Shown here in pieces: positions 17,961-26,487 of a stretch of DNA of 64,000 nucleotides. Source of the DNA: Anabaena sp. UHCC 0204 (GTDB lineage Bacteria > Cyanobacteriota > Cyanobacteriia > Cyanobacteriales > Nostocaceae); the NCBI RefSeq assembly GCF_009711975.1, contig NZ_VIKW01000016.1:1-64000 (forward strand), read 5' to 3'. The notes under the pieces were generated by a model that did not search any database, was not told where the DNA came from, and was given only the letters and a program-made list of their open reading frames with translations. The position numbers and the translations under genes were made by a program. The stretch's first letter is position 1. Each line of letters opens with the position of its first letter.

Positions 17961-18497
17961 TTAATCTGTTCCCCGCACAGGATAATTCTTTTGTAAAATA
18001 AAGTCAATAGCAGAGAGCATATCTGATATAGGTGGACGACCAAAAGGTGAGCTATTGACAGCAGCATAGAAAAGTGTACCGTCTGGCTTAACTAAGAAAA
18101 AACCAGGTTCACAAAATAAAAGAGGTTCTTTCTCAAAAGCACCTTGGGAAATATAAAGTCCCCAACTGCGAAATAAATCTATGCTGGCTTCATAGCCAAT
18201 TGTGAGATTTTTAATTCCCCATTCAGAGATTGATTTTTGAGCATCTGCTTGACTATCGCCACTAATAGCGATCGCTTCCACTCCAAGTTTAGTAAAATCT
18301 TCTAGAAGTCTTTCCAGTTCTGCTAAATAACTTTGACAAATTGGGCAGAACCAACCGCGATAAAAAATAATTAATGTAAAATTTTGGGGTTTCTGCTCAG
18401 AGAGTTTCCAAACTTTATCATCGAGAGTTTTTACTGCCAATTCAGGAACTTGAGTACCAGTGAGTAGTTTGATTGTTTTTGTTTCAGTCGTAGTCAT
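17961..18497 (-). CDS. Peroxiredoxin-like thioredoxin-fold protein
   Basis: The 178-residue protein has the AhpC/TSA-type fold with an active site FYRGWFCPICQSYLAEL, a CxxC arrangement where classical peroxiredoxins have a single peroxidatic Cys. It continues VEAIAISGDSQADAQ. It likely reduces peroxides or acts as a thiol oxidoreductase in the cytoplasm. The gene lies 43 bases downstream of TVP38 and in the same direction, so it is part of the redox operon fed by the thioredoxins and CcdA. Confidence 0.82.
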   Translation of the reverse strand: MTTTETKTIKLLTGTQVPELAVKTLDDKVWKLSEQKPQNFTLIIFYRGWFCPICQSYLAELERLLEDFTKLGVEAIAISGDSQADAQKSISEWGIKNLTIGYEASIDLFRSWGLYISQGAFEKEPLLFCEPGFFLVKPDGTLFYAAVNSSPFGRPPISDMLSAIDFILQKNYPVRGTD

Positions 18498-18540
18498 ATT
18501 TTCCTCTCATCTAAAAAGTAGTAAATCTGGATAGGAATTA

Positions 18541-19347
18541 CTATAAAACTTCATCTTCTAACGCCTTACGAGCAACTTTAGTGACATAAATTGTCACAGC
18601 AACCGTAGCAATAAAGCCGATAATCCGAATTGCCCACTGGACACCGGGATTTCCGGGTTGAGATTCAGTACCAATGGTGGCAATACTTCCCGCTAAAGAA
18701 CCGATATAAACATACATAATTGTGCCGGGAATCATGCCAATTGAACCCAGAACGTAGTCTTTGAGGGAAACTCCAGTTACGCCATAGGCATAGTTCAACA
18801 GGTTGAAAGGGAAGATAGGAGAAAGCCGGGTTAACAGGACAATTTTCAATCCTTCTCTACCCACAGCTTCATCAATCGCCCGAAATTTACTATTACCTGC
18901 GATTTTCTTAGCCACCCAACCCCTAGCCAAATAACGTCCGACTAAGAAAGCTGCGGCTGCTCCTATAGTTGCACCAATGAAGACATAAAGTGAACCCATA
19001 ACCACGCCAAAGACAACCCCTGCACCAAGAGTCAAAATTGACCCTGGCAAAAAGGCGACGGTGGCAATGATATAAAGTAAGATAAATGCCAATGCTCCTA
19101 CAGCACCAAGACCATCAATCCATTGCAAAGCATTTTTTAACCATACTTGGGGATTAAATCCTGGAGTGTTTTGAGCCGATTCTTGTCCAAAAGCTGGTTC
19201 TGTGGCAAATACTAAGGTAATGCTAAATGCAAATAGTATGAGGACAGCAAATTTAATCAGCTTTTGCCAGTTTTTAGTTGAGATATCTGCGATAGTTCTA
19301 TTTTGATCTTGAGGAACTATCAAATTAATCAATCCTGGTTGTAACAT
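18541..19347 (-). CDS. TVP38/TMEM64 family membrane protein (second copy)
   Basis: The protein has about 268 residues. An N-terminal hydrophobic segment (LIKFAVLILFAFSITLVFA) is followed by the TVP38/VTT domain with PGSILTLGAGVVFG, RLSPIFPFNLLNYAYG and GTIMYVYIGSLAG. I chose ATG 19347 because AGGAG lies eight bases upstream; the ATG at 19371 adds eight residues and would overlap the upstream gene. The family is linked to membrane lipid homeostasis and sometimes to metal or stress resistance. It pairs with the homologue at 19364. Confidence 0.87.
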   Translation of the reverse strand: MLQPGLINLIVPQDQNRTIADISTKNWQKLIKFAVLILFAFSITLVFATEPAFGQESAQNTPGFNPQVWLKNALQWIDGLGAVGALAFILLYIIATVAFLPGSILTLGAGVVFGVVMGSLYVFIGATIGAAAAFLVGRYLARGWVAKKIAGNSKFRAIDEAVGREGLKIVLLTRLSPIFPFNLLNYAYGVTGVSLKDYVLGSIGMIPGTIMYVYIGSLAGSIATIGTESQPGNPGVQWAIRIIGFIATVAVTIYVTKVARKALEDEVL

Positions 19348-19363
19348 GGGTGATTTCTCCTGA

Positions 19364-20080
19364 TTAAACATTTGTGTTTAAAGCTTTTTTGGCTAGGCGT
19401 GCTAAATAAATAGTCAGTGCAACTGTAGCTATCAATCCCACCCCCCGAATTAACCATTGCATAATTTGGGTTTCTGGACTGTTGAACTGATTCGGTTTTC
19501 CTAGCATAGCCAAATCGCTAACCAGAGAACCAAGATAAACATACATTACAGTGCCGGGAATGATACCAAAAGAACCCAAGATATAGTCTCTCACAGAAAC
19601 CTGAGTCACACCAAAGGCGTAATTTAACAGGTTGAAGGGTAAGATGGGGGAAAGGCGAGTCAGGAGGACAATTTTGAAGCCTTCTTGAGCTACTGCTTTG
19701 TCAATTGCTTGGAACTGAGGATGAGTCTCAATCATTCTGCAAATTGCTTTTCGACACAAACAACGGCCAATGAAAAAAGCCCCGGTTGCGCCCAAAGTTG
19801 CCGCAATGACAACATAGATTGATCCCCAAACTAAGCCGAATAATACACCTCCACTCATGGTTAACAAAGCACCAGGGATGAATAGTATCGTTGCTATGTT
19901 GTAAATGACTATAAATGCGATCGCTCCCCAAGAACCGAGACTTTCCACCCAATTTAATGAAGTCCGTAATAGTTCTTGAACATTAAATTTTTGAATAGTA
20001 GCGATCGCCATAGCAACTAAACTACTAATCAGCAATAGTTTGATTTGGGAACTGAATCGGCGTTTTCTCGGTTGGTTCAT
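19364..20080 (-). CDS. TVP38/TMEM64 family membrane protein (first copy)
   Basis: The 238-residue protein shares GALLTMSGGVLFGLVWGS and RLSPILPFNLLNYAFGVTQ with the adjacent paralogue, so the pair is probably a tandem duplication. An in-frame extension of 75 residues upstream reads through three copies of a dispersed DNA repeat (NASPLHG peptide) and is not credible coding sequence, so ATG 20080 (MNQPRKRRFSS) is chosen. It contains about five membrane helices. Confidence 0.85.
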   Translation of the reverse strand: MNQPRKRRFSSQIKLLLISSLVAMAIATIQKFNVQELLRTSLNWVESLGSWGAIAFIVIYNIATILFIPGALLTMSGGVLFGLVWGSIYVVIAATLGATGAFFIGRCLCRKAICRMIETHPQFQAIDKAVAQEGFKIVLLTRLSPILPFNLLNYAFGVTQVSVRDYILGSFGIIPGTVMYVYLGSLVSDLAMLGKPNQFNSPETQIMQWLIRGVGLIATVALTIYLARLAKKALNTNV

Positions 20081-20103
20081 TTCATTGGTTTTTTCTTGGT
20101 CAT

Positions 20104-20274
20104 TTTTTCCCATGTAGGGGCGAAGCATTCGGGCGATAAATTCTCGATTTTTTCCATGTAGGGGCGAAGCATTCGGACGATAATTTATCGGTTTTTTCCC
20201 ATGTAGGGGCGAAGCATTCGGGCGATAAATTCTCGGTTTTTTCCCAAGTTTATTTTCCGAATGCTTCGCCCTTA
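20104..20274. repeat. Array of GTAGGGGCGAAGCATTCGG repeats
   Basis: Three direct units of about 46 bases contain CCATGTAGGGGCGAAGCATT followed by GATAAATT or TAATTTATC. An inverted partial unit (CCGAATGCTTCGCCC) lies at 20257-20271. This is a known dispersed cyanobacterial repeat and does not code for protein. Confidence 0.75.
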
Positions 20275-20344
20275 GATCGAATGCTGATGCTTCCAGTCCC
20301 GTCATGAATACGCCCCTACGACTCCTGACTCATGCTGTATTGTT

Positions 20345-21196
20345 CTAACTGCCAACAAACCATTGAGTCCCCGTAAATAGGTAATATGCCCCAGTCAGGA
20401 TCAGCGCCATACTACCAAAGCGGATAATTCCCTCAGAATGTTGTAACAACTGCTTACTTTGTTTAGCCAGTCCTGTAAATAAACTAGCTAGGAAAATCAA
20501 CAGGGTGTAGCCCAAAGCGTAGCTAACCATCGTCAGCGTCCCCAATATCTGCGAACCTGTTGCCGCTGCTGCTGCCAGTACCGCAAATAACACCGGACTA
20601 GCACAGGGGGAACTCACCAAAGCAAAGGTCAAACCCACTCCATAAGGACCAGCTTGGGGCAAATTCACATTCATCTGTGGTAGGGGAATATTTACTACTC
20701 CCATCAACCACAAACCCATTACACCCATAATCAATCCCACAACAATATTGATATAGCCTCGGTACTCCACCATTACAGTGCCGGCAAAAGATGAAACCAA
20801 GCCAAACATACTTAAAATTGTCACTGCTCCCAGGACAAACAAGCCAGCTTTAATAAAAGCATCCCCACGAGATTTAATATTTAATGTGCCGATGTAACTG
20901 AGGTTGACCGGCAAAAGTGCCAAGATACAGGGGGAAACACTAGCAAGTACCCCACCAATAAACGCCAAAGGTATCAACACCAAAGGATTTCCTGTGTCCT
21001 GTTGATCAAACCACTGCTGATAACGGTTTTCGACAATGGAAATGACTCGTTCAATCGGGTGACTAATCACTGATCCAAGGGTGATCACCAGAACTAGGGT
21101 AAATAATCCTAATCCAGCGTAAATTAGCCATTTTTTTGAGATTTTAGAACGCTGGAAAGAGGTTTGTTCTATTGACGATTGAGGTATTTGTTTCAT
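20345..21196 (-). CDS. ccdA: CcdA-type thiol-disulfide transporter
   Basis: The 283-residue protein has one N-terminal helix (IYAGLGLFTLVLVITLG) and then six helices of the CcdA/DsbD transmembrane family. It carries the two conserved Cys in SVSPCILALLPVNLSY and VSSPCASPVLFAVLA. It moves reducing equivalents across the membrane to extracytoplasmic or lumenal thioredoxins. The two upstream thioredoxin-fold genes are its likely partners, as in cytochrome c maturation and thylakoid-lumen reduction. Confidence 0.88.
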   Translation of the reverse strand: MKQIPQSSIEQTSFQRSKISKKWLIYAGLGLFTLVLVITLGSVISHPIERVISIVENRYQQWFDQQDTGNPLVLIPLAFIGGVLASVSPCILALLPVNLSYIGTLNIKSRGDAFIKAGLFVLGAVTILSMFGLVSSFAGTVMVEYRGYINIVVGLIMGVMGLWLMGVVNIPLPQMNVNLPQAGPYGVGLTFALVSSPCASPVLFAVLAAAAATGSQILGTLTMVSYALGYTLLIFLASLFTGLAKQSKQLLQHSEGIIRFGSMALILTGAYYLFTGTQWFVGS

Positions 21197-21338
21197 GGAT
21201 TTCTTCTGAAGTCAATTCATCTAAGCAAAGCAAGGCGCAATTTATTTTTGGGGTTGGATAATGGCGGAATTAATTATGTTTCGCGCAAAGACGCTAAGGA
21301 GCAAAGTTTGAGATTGGGAATTTTCTAATTTCATGGGT
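21197..21338. other. Spacer with a GCAAAGACGC-type repeat
   Basis: The 142 bases between ccdA and the thioredoxin lipoprotein contain a TTTCGCGCAAAGACGCTAAG stretch, one of the dispersed GCAAAGACGC sequences common in these genomes. No terminator is evident, so read-through is likely. Confidence 0.4.
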
Positions 21339-21851
21339 TTATTTAGCTAAAGCGACATCAAGAACTGTTTTATAATCTTCTAAATTAGGATTATTGCGGT
21401 GTTGTGCTAATACTTTTCCTGTTACAGGATCGATGATTGTGAGCATTCCTGTTTGAGATTTGTTTGCAGCTAAAAATTCACTAAGTCCTAGTTCTTTTGC
21501 TTTAGCTTCTGCTTGGGCTGTGGTGGATTTATCGCTAACATCCAAAACTACGAAATGAACTTTTCCGTTATAGTCTTTTTCTAATTGTGATAATGTTGGA
21601 GCAATATTTTTACAGGCAGAACACCAACTAGCAAATACATCTACTAATACTGGTTTATCTTGGAGTTGTTTAGCTAAAGGAGTTCCTAGAGATTTGGCTT
21701 TACCTACATTGGGATCTTTTTGAGCAACATCTGTAGTTGATGGAGCTTGATTTTGAGAAATACTATCTGATGTTTTTGGGCTGCATGATACTGTCAAAAT
21801 CAATCCGCCTAAACACAGTAAATTTAGTAAAATTTTGGTATGTTTGTACAT
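21339..21851 (-). CDS. Thioredoxin-fold lipoprotein
   Basis: The 170-residue protein has a lipoprotein signal ending LILTVSCSPK (lipobox Cys 23), a low-complexity linker, and a thioredoxin domain with CxxC in FASWCSACKNIAPTLSQL. It should be membrane-anchored on the extracytoplasmic side, where CcdA would reduce it. GAGGAG is present upstream of ATG 21851. It resembles its upstream neighbour closely in the catalytic domain, which suggests tandem duplication. Confidence 0.87.
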   Translation of the reverse strand: MYKHTKILLNLLCLGGLILTVSCSPKTSDSISQNQAPSTTDVAQKDPNVGKAKSLGTPLAKQLQDKPVLVDVFASWCSACKNIAPTLSQLEKDYNGKVHFVVLDVSDKSTTAQAEAKAKELGLSEFLAANKSQTGMLTIIDPVTGKVLAQHRNNPNLEDYKTVLDVALAK

Positions 21852-21879
21852 TAGTTTTTCTCCTCAAGTTTGATTTCAA

Positions 21880-22386
21880 TTACTTTTTGGCTAAAGCTGT
21901 TTTGAGTATTTTGGTGTAGTCTGCTTTATTAGCATTGTTTTGGTAAATTGCTAAAATATTGCCAGTGGACGGATCAATAATAGCTACAGTGCTGGTTTTA
22001 CTCTTATTAGCTTTTAGGAATTTACCCAAACCTAATTTTTTCGCCATTGTTTCTGTCTGTTTTAGTTTGGCTTTATCAGTTACATCCAAAACCACAAAGT
22101 TAACTTTGCCGGAATATTCTTGTTTCAATTGCGACAGAGTGGGGGCAATATTTTTGCAGCCACTACACCAAGTAGCAAACACATCTACTATGACTGGTTT
22201 CCCCTGAAGTTCTTTAGCTAGAGGTCCGCCTACAGAATTGGTGGTAGCAGTAGATGGTTTTACCTGAGCAATTTTTGTGATTGATGTTTCAGTTGCAGAA
22301 ATAGTAGCTGAGGTTGTAAACATTGAGGCAGTAAAAACTAGGCTGCTCAAAGAAATTTTCAGCAAGGAATCTATATATTTAGACAT
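21880..22386 (-). CDS. Secreted thioredoxin-fold protein
   Basis: This protein of about 168 residues has an N-terminal signal (LLKISLSSLVFTASMFTT) and a thioredoxin domain with FATWCSGCKNIAPTLSQL. It ends KADYTKILKTALAKK. I chose ATG 22386 (MSKYIDSLLK), which has a GGA-type ribosome site nine bases upstream; an ATG 11 codons further up has none. It is the first gene of the redox cluster and a likely CcdA client. Confidence 0.85.
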   Translation of the reverse strand: MSKYIDSLLKISLSSLVFTASMFTTSATISATETSITKIAQVKPSTATTNSVGGPLAKELQGKPVIVDVFATWCSGCKNIAPTLSQLKQEYSGKVNFVVLDVTDKAKLKQTETMAKKLGLGKFLKANKSKTSTVAIIDPSTGNILAIYQNNANKADYTKILKTALAKK

Positions 22387-22665
22387 TAAATTTTTCCTGT
22401 TCTCAATATTGAATTGCAAGACGCTACCACAATCGCCTGGGAGTGCATTTTGTGCTTGTTCTCCTCAAAATCGTAATTGCAATGGCCAATTGTGGGGCAT
22501 CTATCTATAAGACGAGTGATTATGAAAACTGGATTTAATTAAATCCCATTTATTGATAAATTTTTTTTGAGAGTATCCAATCCGATCACCTGATATCAGT
22601 CGTCATCAGAATAGATGGTATTTTCTAGAGGAAAGAGTTGCTTGTTTGATTTTTGGAGAAAGGTA
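22387..22665. other. Divergent control region of the redox cluster and the sigma operon
   Basis: About 280 bases lie between the first thioredoxin and the sigma operon leader. It should hold promoters for both directions. A GATCACCTGATATCAG segment near 22584 has partial symmetry, but no consensus site can be named from sight. Confidence 0.4.
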
Positions 22666-22737
22666 ATGAAACAAAGCTTATCCCTTACTTGCTCTGGCAT
22701 ATATTTATACCTGTTTTTGCAACAGCATGGAGTCTAA
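22666..22737 (+). CDS. Candidate 23-residue leader peptide of the sigma operon
   Basis: A strong ribosome site, TTTTGGAGAAAGGTA, precedes ATG 22666. The frame MKQSLSLTCSGIYLYLFL continues to TAA at 22735-22737 and overlaps the sigma start by 11 bases. The sigma ATG itself has no visible ribosome site, so translation of this leader may drive sigma synthesis by coupling. This is inference, and no homologue is known to me. Confidence 0.45.
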   Translation: MKQSLSLTCSGIYLYLFLQQHGV

Positions 22738-23332
22738 CCTTCCCCAGTCCAATTCTCAAGATTTGTCATCTTCTACAGATGAAGCTTTGTTTATGGCGCT
22801 CAAAAATGGCGATTCTTCGGCATTAAGCGTTTTGTTCAATCGTCATGGTCGCTTAGTTTATGGATTAGCTCTGAAAATTTTGGCTGATTCCCAAGAAGCT
22901 GAAGACTTGACTCAAGAAATTTTTCTCACACTGTGGCGAAAAGCATCTAGTAATCCAGATTGTCGCTTTTTTGTGCGCTATTTGGTAACGGTCACGCGAT
23001 CGCGGGCAATAGATAAGTTACGCGCTCGAACTAGACAACTCAAACTTGTGGAACGCTGGGGACAAACAATGACAAATGAAGCAACACCAGAGTCTACACC
23101 CGTTGAACAAGCGAGTTTTGCAGAGCGAGCAGAGCGAATTTACAATGCTTTAGCACAACTACCCGAAAAACAACGTCAAGTCATCGAACTCGCTTATAAC
23201 CAAGGATTAAGTCAGTCAGAAATTGCTAAACAAATTGATATTCCTCTGGGTACAGTTAAAACCTGCACTCGTCAAGGATTACTAAAACTCAAGCGCATTT
23301 TACTAGATTCTGATTTATCAATATATGAATAA
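22727..23332 (+). CDS. ECF-type sigma factor (SigG-like)
   Basis: The 201-residue protein contains the sigma-70 region 2 (EAEDLTQEIFLTLWRK) and region 4 (LPEKQRQVIELAYNQGLSQSEIAKQIDIP), with no region 1 or 3, as expected for group 4 sigma factors. Its stop overlaps the anti-sigma start by eight bases (ATGAATAA). The gene pair resembles the SigG and partner pairs of cyanobacteria. I leave the symbol blank because other ECF groups have the same layout. Confidence 0.87.
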   Translation: MESNLPQSNSQDLSSSTDEALFMALKNGDSSALSVLFNRHGRLVYGLALKILADSQEAEDLTQEIFLTLWRKASSNPDCRFFVRYLVTVTRSRAIDKLRARTRQLKLVERWGQTMTNEATPESTPVEQASFAERAERIYNALAQLPEKQRQVIELAYNQGLSQSEIAKQIDIPLGTVKTCTRQGLLKLKRILLDSDLSIYE

Positions 23333-24143
23333 ATCTTTTGATTCCGAATATATAAATAACCTAGCTGCGGGGTTTGTCGTTGATGATCTCACCCCTGAAG
23401 AAGCTGAAGAGTTTCGACTATTAATTGATGAACATCCAGAACTGATTACTGAAGTTGATGATTTGCAGGAAGTTCTACGACAAGTATTAGATGGCTTTAC
23501 TCAAGTAGAAGCACCAGCCCATCTACTACCCAAAATTCTAGAACAAGCTCAAAACTCTGCTCATCAAGCTACTGTACAAGAGATTAAAGTTCAGGAAATT
23601 AACAAGTCAACGCCAACACAAAAACCACTCCCATGGAGAAGAATTTTTGGTAGCATTGCTGTACTATGTGCAGTAGTTCTAGGGCTTGATAACTATCGGC
23701 TACGACAAAATCTGGGTATAATCACAGCAGAAAACCAGCGTTTAGTTCAGGATTTCGCTCAAGCTCAAGTTGTGAAATCCATGCTCCAAAATAATGAAAC
23801 GCGACTGTTTACTTTTAAAGGAGTCAACTCCACAGACGTGGCTTCAGGGAGTATAGTTATCAATCCTGAACAACAAAAAGCGGTAATGCTTTTTCAAAAT
23901 CTTCCCGCTCCACCTCCTGGTTATGTCTACTTATTATGGACAGTTGTTGCTAGTGAGAAGTTACCCTGTGGTGAAGTCAAGCCATATCTTTGGGGAAATG
24001 CTGCCTATGAGTTACCATTTACAAATCAAATGTACAAAGAATTTTCTCACCCAGAATTTTCTGGGATAATTGTCACCTTAGAAAAAGATCCAAATGTCTC
24101 TCGTCCCACCGGTACTATCATCATGAAAAGTTCACAAATTTGA
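23325..24143 (+). CDS. Anti-sigma factor with RskA-type C-terminal domain
   Basis: The 272-residue protein has an N-terminal anti-sigma region (INNLAAGFVVDDLTPEEAEE), a single membrane helix (WRRIFGSIAVLCAVVLGLDN) and an RskA-like extracytoplasmic domain (PAPPPGYVYLLWTVV). It should hold the sigma factor inactive at the membrane until a signal triggers release. Overlap with the sigma gene assures equimolar synthesis. Confidence 0.85.
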   Translation: MNKSFDSEYINNLAAGFVVDDLTPEEAEEFRLLIDEHPELITEVDDLQEVLRQVLDGFTQVEAPAHLLPKILEQAQNSAHQATVQEIKVQEINKSTPTQKPLPWRRIFGSIAVLCAVVLGLDNYRLRQNLGIITAENQRLVQDFAQAQVVKSMLQNNETRLFTFKGVNSTDVASGSIVINPEQQKAVMLFQNLPAPPPGYVYLLWTVVASEKLPCGEVKPYLWGNAAYELPFTNQMYKEFSHPEFSGIIVTLEKDPNVSRPTGTIIMKSSQI

Positions 24144-24153
24144 CATCCAATCC

Positions 24154-24183
24154 TGTTGGGTTAAGCGACAGCAAAACCCAACA
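24154..24183. terminator. Bidirectional hairpin between anti-sigma and arsS
   Basis: TGTTGGGTT pairs with AACCCAACA over a 12-base loop, between the two convergent stop codons (24143 and 24209). It is a common cyanobacterial terminator-like repeat. There is no long T tract. Confidence 0.5.
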
Positions 24184-24208
24184 AATGCTGATAAATTTTG
24201 GGTTTAGA

Positions 24209-25222
24209 TCAAATTAAAGTACCGCCACAACTAGAACCAGAACCAGCAGTACAACCGTAACAGTAATTTGCAGTTCTGATATTTTCGATTAAATCTAATG
24301 TCCCAGCAGTCAATAATTTATTAACAGTTAACATTTCACCATCATGAGTTTTTGATGGTAGATTTTCCATCTGATTAAAGTCACAATCATAGACATTACC
24401 CAGATAGTCAATAGAGAGTTCATCTCTACACATTAAATGCTCAACAGTAGTAGAGTTAAAATTAGATTCCAGAAATTGCAGATAAGGTCTGTGTAGTTCT
24501 TTGCGTTCTAAATATAACTTAGTTCGTCCAATTGGCAGATTTGTAATTGCGAATAAGTTGTTAAAACAAATCCCAAAATGTTCTTGTAAGAACACCTTGT
24601 AATCTTGTTCCAGACTAGCTTGATTAGGAGTGAGAGAAAAGTTGGCTGTAGCCGGAAGTTGAGGATTATAAACTAAGTCAAGGATTAAATTGGGGTCTTG
24701 ACCATAACCAAGACGATTCAGCCATTGCAGAGCGCGAATTGAGGCATCATACACACCATTTCCCCGCATTTTATCAACATTGTCAGAGAGATAGCAAGGT
24801 AAAGAAGCCACAATTCTGACTTGATTTTGAGCGCAATAATCAGGAATATCACTAAACCCTGATTCAAAATAAATAGTCAAATTAGAGCGCACAATTACCT
24901 GTTTGCCATTAGCTCGTGCCACCTCTACAATTGGTTTAAAACCATAGAGCATTTCCGGAGCGCCACCTGTCAAGTCTACAAATTTAATTTGGGGAAATTT
25001 CTCAATTAATGTAATTAATTGCTGACAAACTTCTGGAGAAAGTTCTTCAGTGCGTTTGGGACTAGCTTCCACATGACAATGACTACAAGCCAAATTACAA
25101 CGTTTTCCCAAATTGATTTGTAAAACAGTAATTTGCTTTTTTGTTAAAGGTAAATTCAGCTTTTTTCTAAAAGGTGTGATGACTGAATCTAAAGCTAAAG
25201 GAATTACTTTTTGCTGAACCAT
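24209..25222 (-). CDS. arsS: Arsenosugar biosynthesis radical SAM enzyme ArsS
   Basis: The 337-residue protein has the radical SAM cluster motif CNLACSHCHVEASPKR near residue 42 and the C-terminal CYGCTAGSGSSCGG. It also has VDLTGGAPEM for S-adenosylmethionine binding. ArsS adds a 5'-deoxyadenosyl group to dimethylarsinous acid made by ArsM, giving an arsenosugar precursor. The gene is separated from arsM by a MITE-like repeat but lies in the same direction. In some bacteria ArsS carries selenocysteine near the C-terminus; here only Cys is seen. Confidence 0.92.
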   Translation of the reverse strand: MVQQKVIPLALDSVITPFRKKLNLPLTKKQITVLQINLGKRCNLACSHCHVEASPKRTEELSPEVCQQLITLIEKFPQIKFVDLTGGAPEMLYGFKPIVEVARANGKQVIVRSNLTIYFESGFSDIPDYCAQNQVRIVASLPCYLSDNVDKMRGNGVYDASIRALQWLNRLGYGQDPNLILDLVYNPQLPATANFSLTPNQASLEQDYKVFLQEHFGICFNNLFAITNLPIGRTKLYLERKELHRPYLQFLESNFNSTTVEHLMCRDELSIDYLGNVYDCDFNQMENLPSKTHDGEMLTVNKLLTAGTLDLIENIRTANYCYGCTAGSGSSCGGTLI

Positions 25223-25255
25223 TTTTAATCTTAATTCTAAGCTAAAAAAAAAACT

Positions 25256-25408
25256 AATTACGTAAGTTGCTAGTTAGGGAAATTGTCAGAATCATGATTT
25301 ACAGGATTTAAGGATGAACAGGATTAAGACTGAGATTTTATCACCAATTACCCATTACCAATTACCCATTATCAGCCTTAACTAGATGACTAGCAACTTG
25401 GGTTAATT
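25256..25408. repeat. Repeat element between arsM and arsS (copy 1)
   Basis: The element runs from AATTACGTAAGTTGCTAG to TAGCAACTTGGGTTAATT, so its ends are inverted repeats. The body contains TTTACAGGATTTAAGGATGA and CCATTACCAATTACCCATT. A longer version lies at 30853-31049 in the same orientation. The segment has no ORF and may act as a terminator or attenuator between arsM and arsS. Confidence 0.7.
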
Positions 25409-25420
25409 AAGGAAGAATAA

Positions 25421-26389
25421 CTAACAACAACCGCCACCATTGTAATGCCAAGTTGAATCTGTAATCAGTATTTCTTCTGTGTGTAATGCAGCTAATTTTG
25501 CAGCAGTTTTATCACATACAGCCGCAGGGATTCCTTCTTGGAGAATGTGTCCAGCTTTGTCATCAAAAAATGGTTCTACTCCAGTGTAAATAGCTGTTTT
25601 ACCTGTAAAAATACAAGCACCATCTTCAGGAATTGGCACATTAAAAGCTACAGAATCGAGACTTTCTAATAGTAAATGTGATTCTAAACCATAATTTTGG
25701 CGATTGAGGATACGGTAAGGACGACGCGCTCGAATTTCTACCTGACCAAAGCCAGCATTAACAAGATGTTCGATATACTGCTCGTAAGTCATTGCTCCCG
25801 ATAGGCACATAGCCCGCAGTCGTTCATCATTTTGCAGATGTTCAGGAATAGGACGAGTAGCAATGGGATCGCTCATCAGTAAGCGGCCATTGGGCTTTAA
25901 AACCCGAAAAGCTTCTTTTAAAGCTAAGTGTAAATCTGCTGGTTTAAAAATATTAAATAGACAATTTTGTGCTACTACATCTACAGAAGCATCAGGAACA
26001 GGTAAAGCAAAAGCATCTCCTTCTCGAATTTCCACAAAATTCGGCTCAAACCAAGGATTTTCTTGAGCAGCAAGTTCTAAATTACGAATTGCTGCTAACC
26101 GCATAGCTGCTACAGGCTCAATTGCAATCACTGACCCTGGACGGCGGGAAAAGTAAGCAAATTGTAGTGCTTCCAAGCCACCACCAACACCTACATACAG
26201 TACAGTTGGGTCGTTAGCTAGTTCTGTGGAATGAACCGTTGTACCGCAACCATAATTCATTTCCTGCATCTGGATGGGAATTTTTAGTCCAGGTAGCTGT
26301 AGAGGACTGCTTTGGACACAACATAATCCAATTTGTGGTGTTTCGGCGACTTCACTATAAAAGTTAGCGGTTGTTTCAAGATAGGTCAT
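25421..26389 (-). CDS. arsM: Arsenosugar biosynthesis arsenite methyltransferase ArsM
   Basis: The 322-residue SAM-dependent methyltransferase has the glycine motif VLYVGVGGGLEALQFAYFS and the Cys pairs typical of arsenosugar ArsM (IGLCCVQSS, MNYGCGTTV and GGGCC at the C-terminus). It methylates arsenite to dimethylated arsenic for ArsS. It is downstream of pstB with about 100 bases between, and a 29-base repeat lies in that gap. Confidence 0.92.
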   Translation of the reverse strand: MTYLETTANFYSEVAETPQIGLCCVQSSPLQLPGLKIPIQMQEMNYGCGTTVHSTELANDPTVLYVGVGGGLEALQFAYFSRRPGSVIAIEPVAAMRLAAIRNLELAAQENPWFEPNFVEIREGDAFALPVPDASVDVVAQNCLFNIFKPADLHLALKEAFRVLKPNGRLLMSDPIATRPIPEHLQNDERLRAMCLSGAMTYEQYIEHLVNAGFGQVEIRARRPYRILNRQNYGLESHLLLESLDSVAFNVPIPEDGACIFTGKTAIYTGVEPFFDDKAGHILQEGIPAAVCDKTAAKLAALHTEEILITDSTWHYNGGGCC

Positions 26390-26457
26390 GAGAATTTTCT
26401 GGTGATATGACAGGAAAAGTGTGCTGTTTGGTAATTTTAAAGGGCTTTATTATTAAG

Positions 26458-26486
26458 ACGAAGCTGAAGCCAAAATGGATGTGAAG
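26458..26486. repeat. 29-base direct repeat, copy 1 (before arsM)
   Basis: ACGAAGCTGAAGCCAAAATG and the next nine bases match 30198-30226 with two differences. The two copies flank the pstB-pstA-pstC-pstS-arsR block. Each lies upstream of a gene in the minus direction (arsM here, arsR there). Confidence 0.7.
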
Positions 26487-26487
26487 A

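Noticed and set aside
20081-20305. 75-residue N-terminal extension of the first TVP38 protein
   Set aside because: It reads through three copies of a dispersed GTAGGGGCGAAGCATTCGG repeat, and the true protein starts at MNQPRK.
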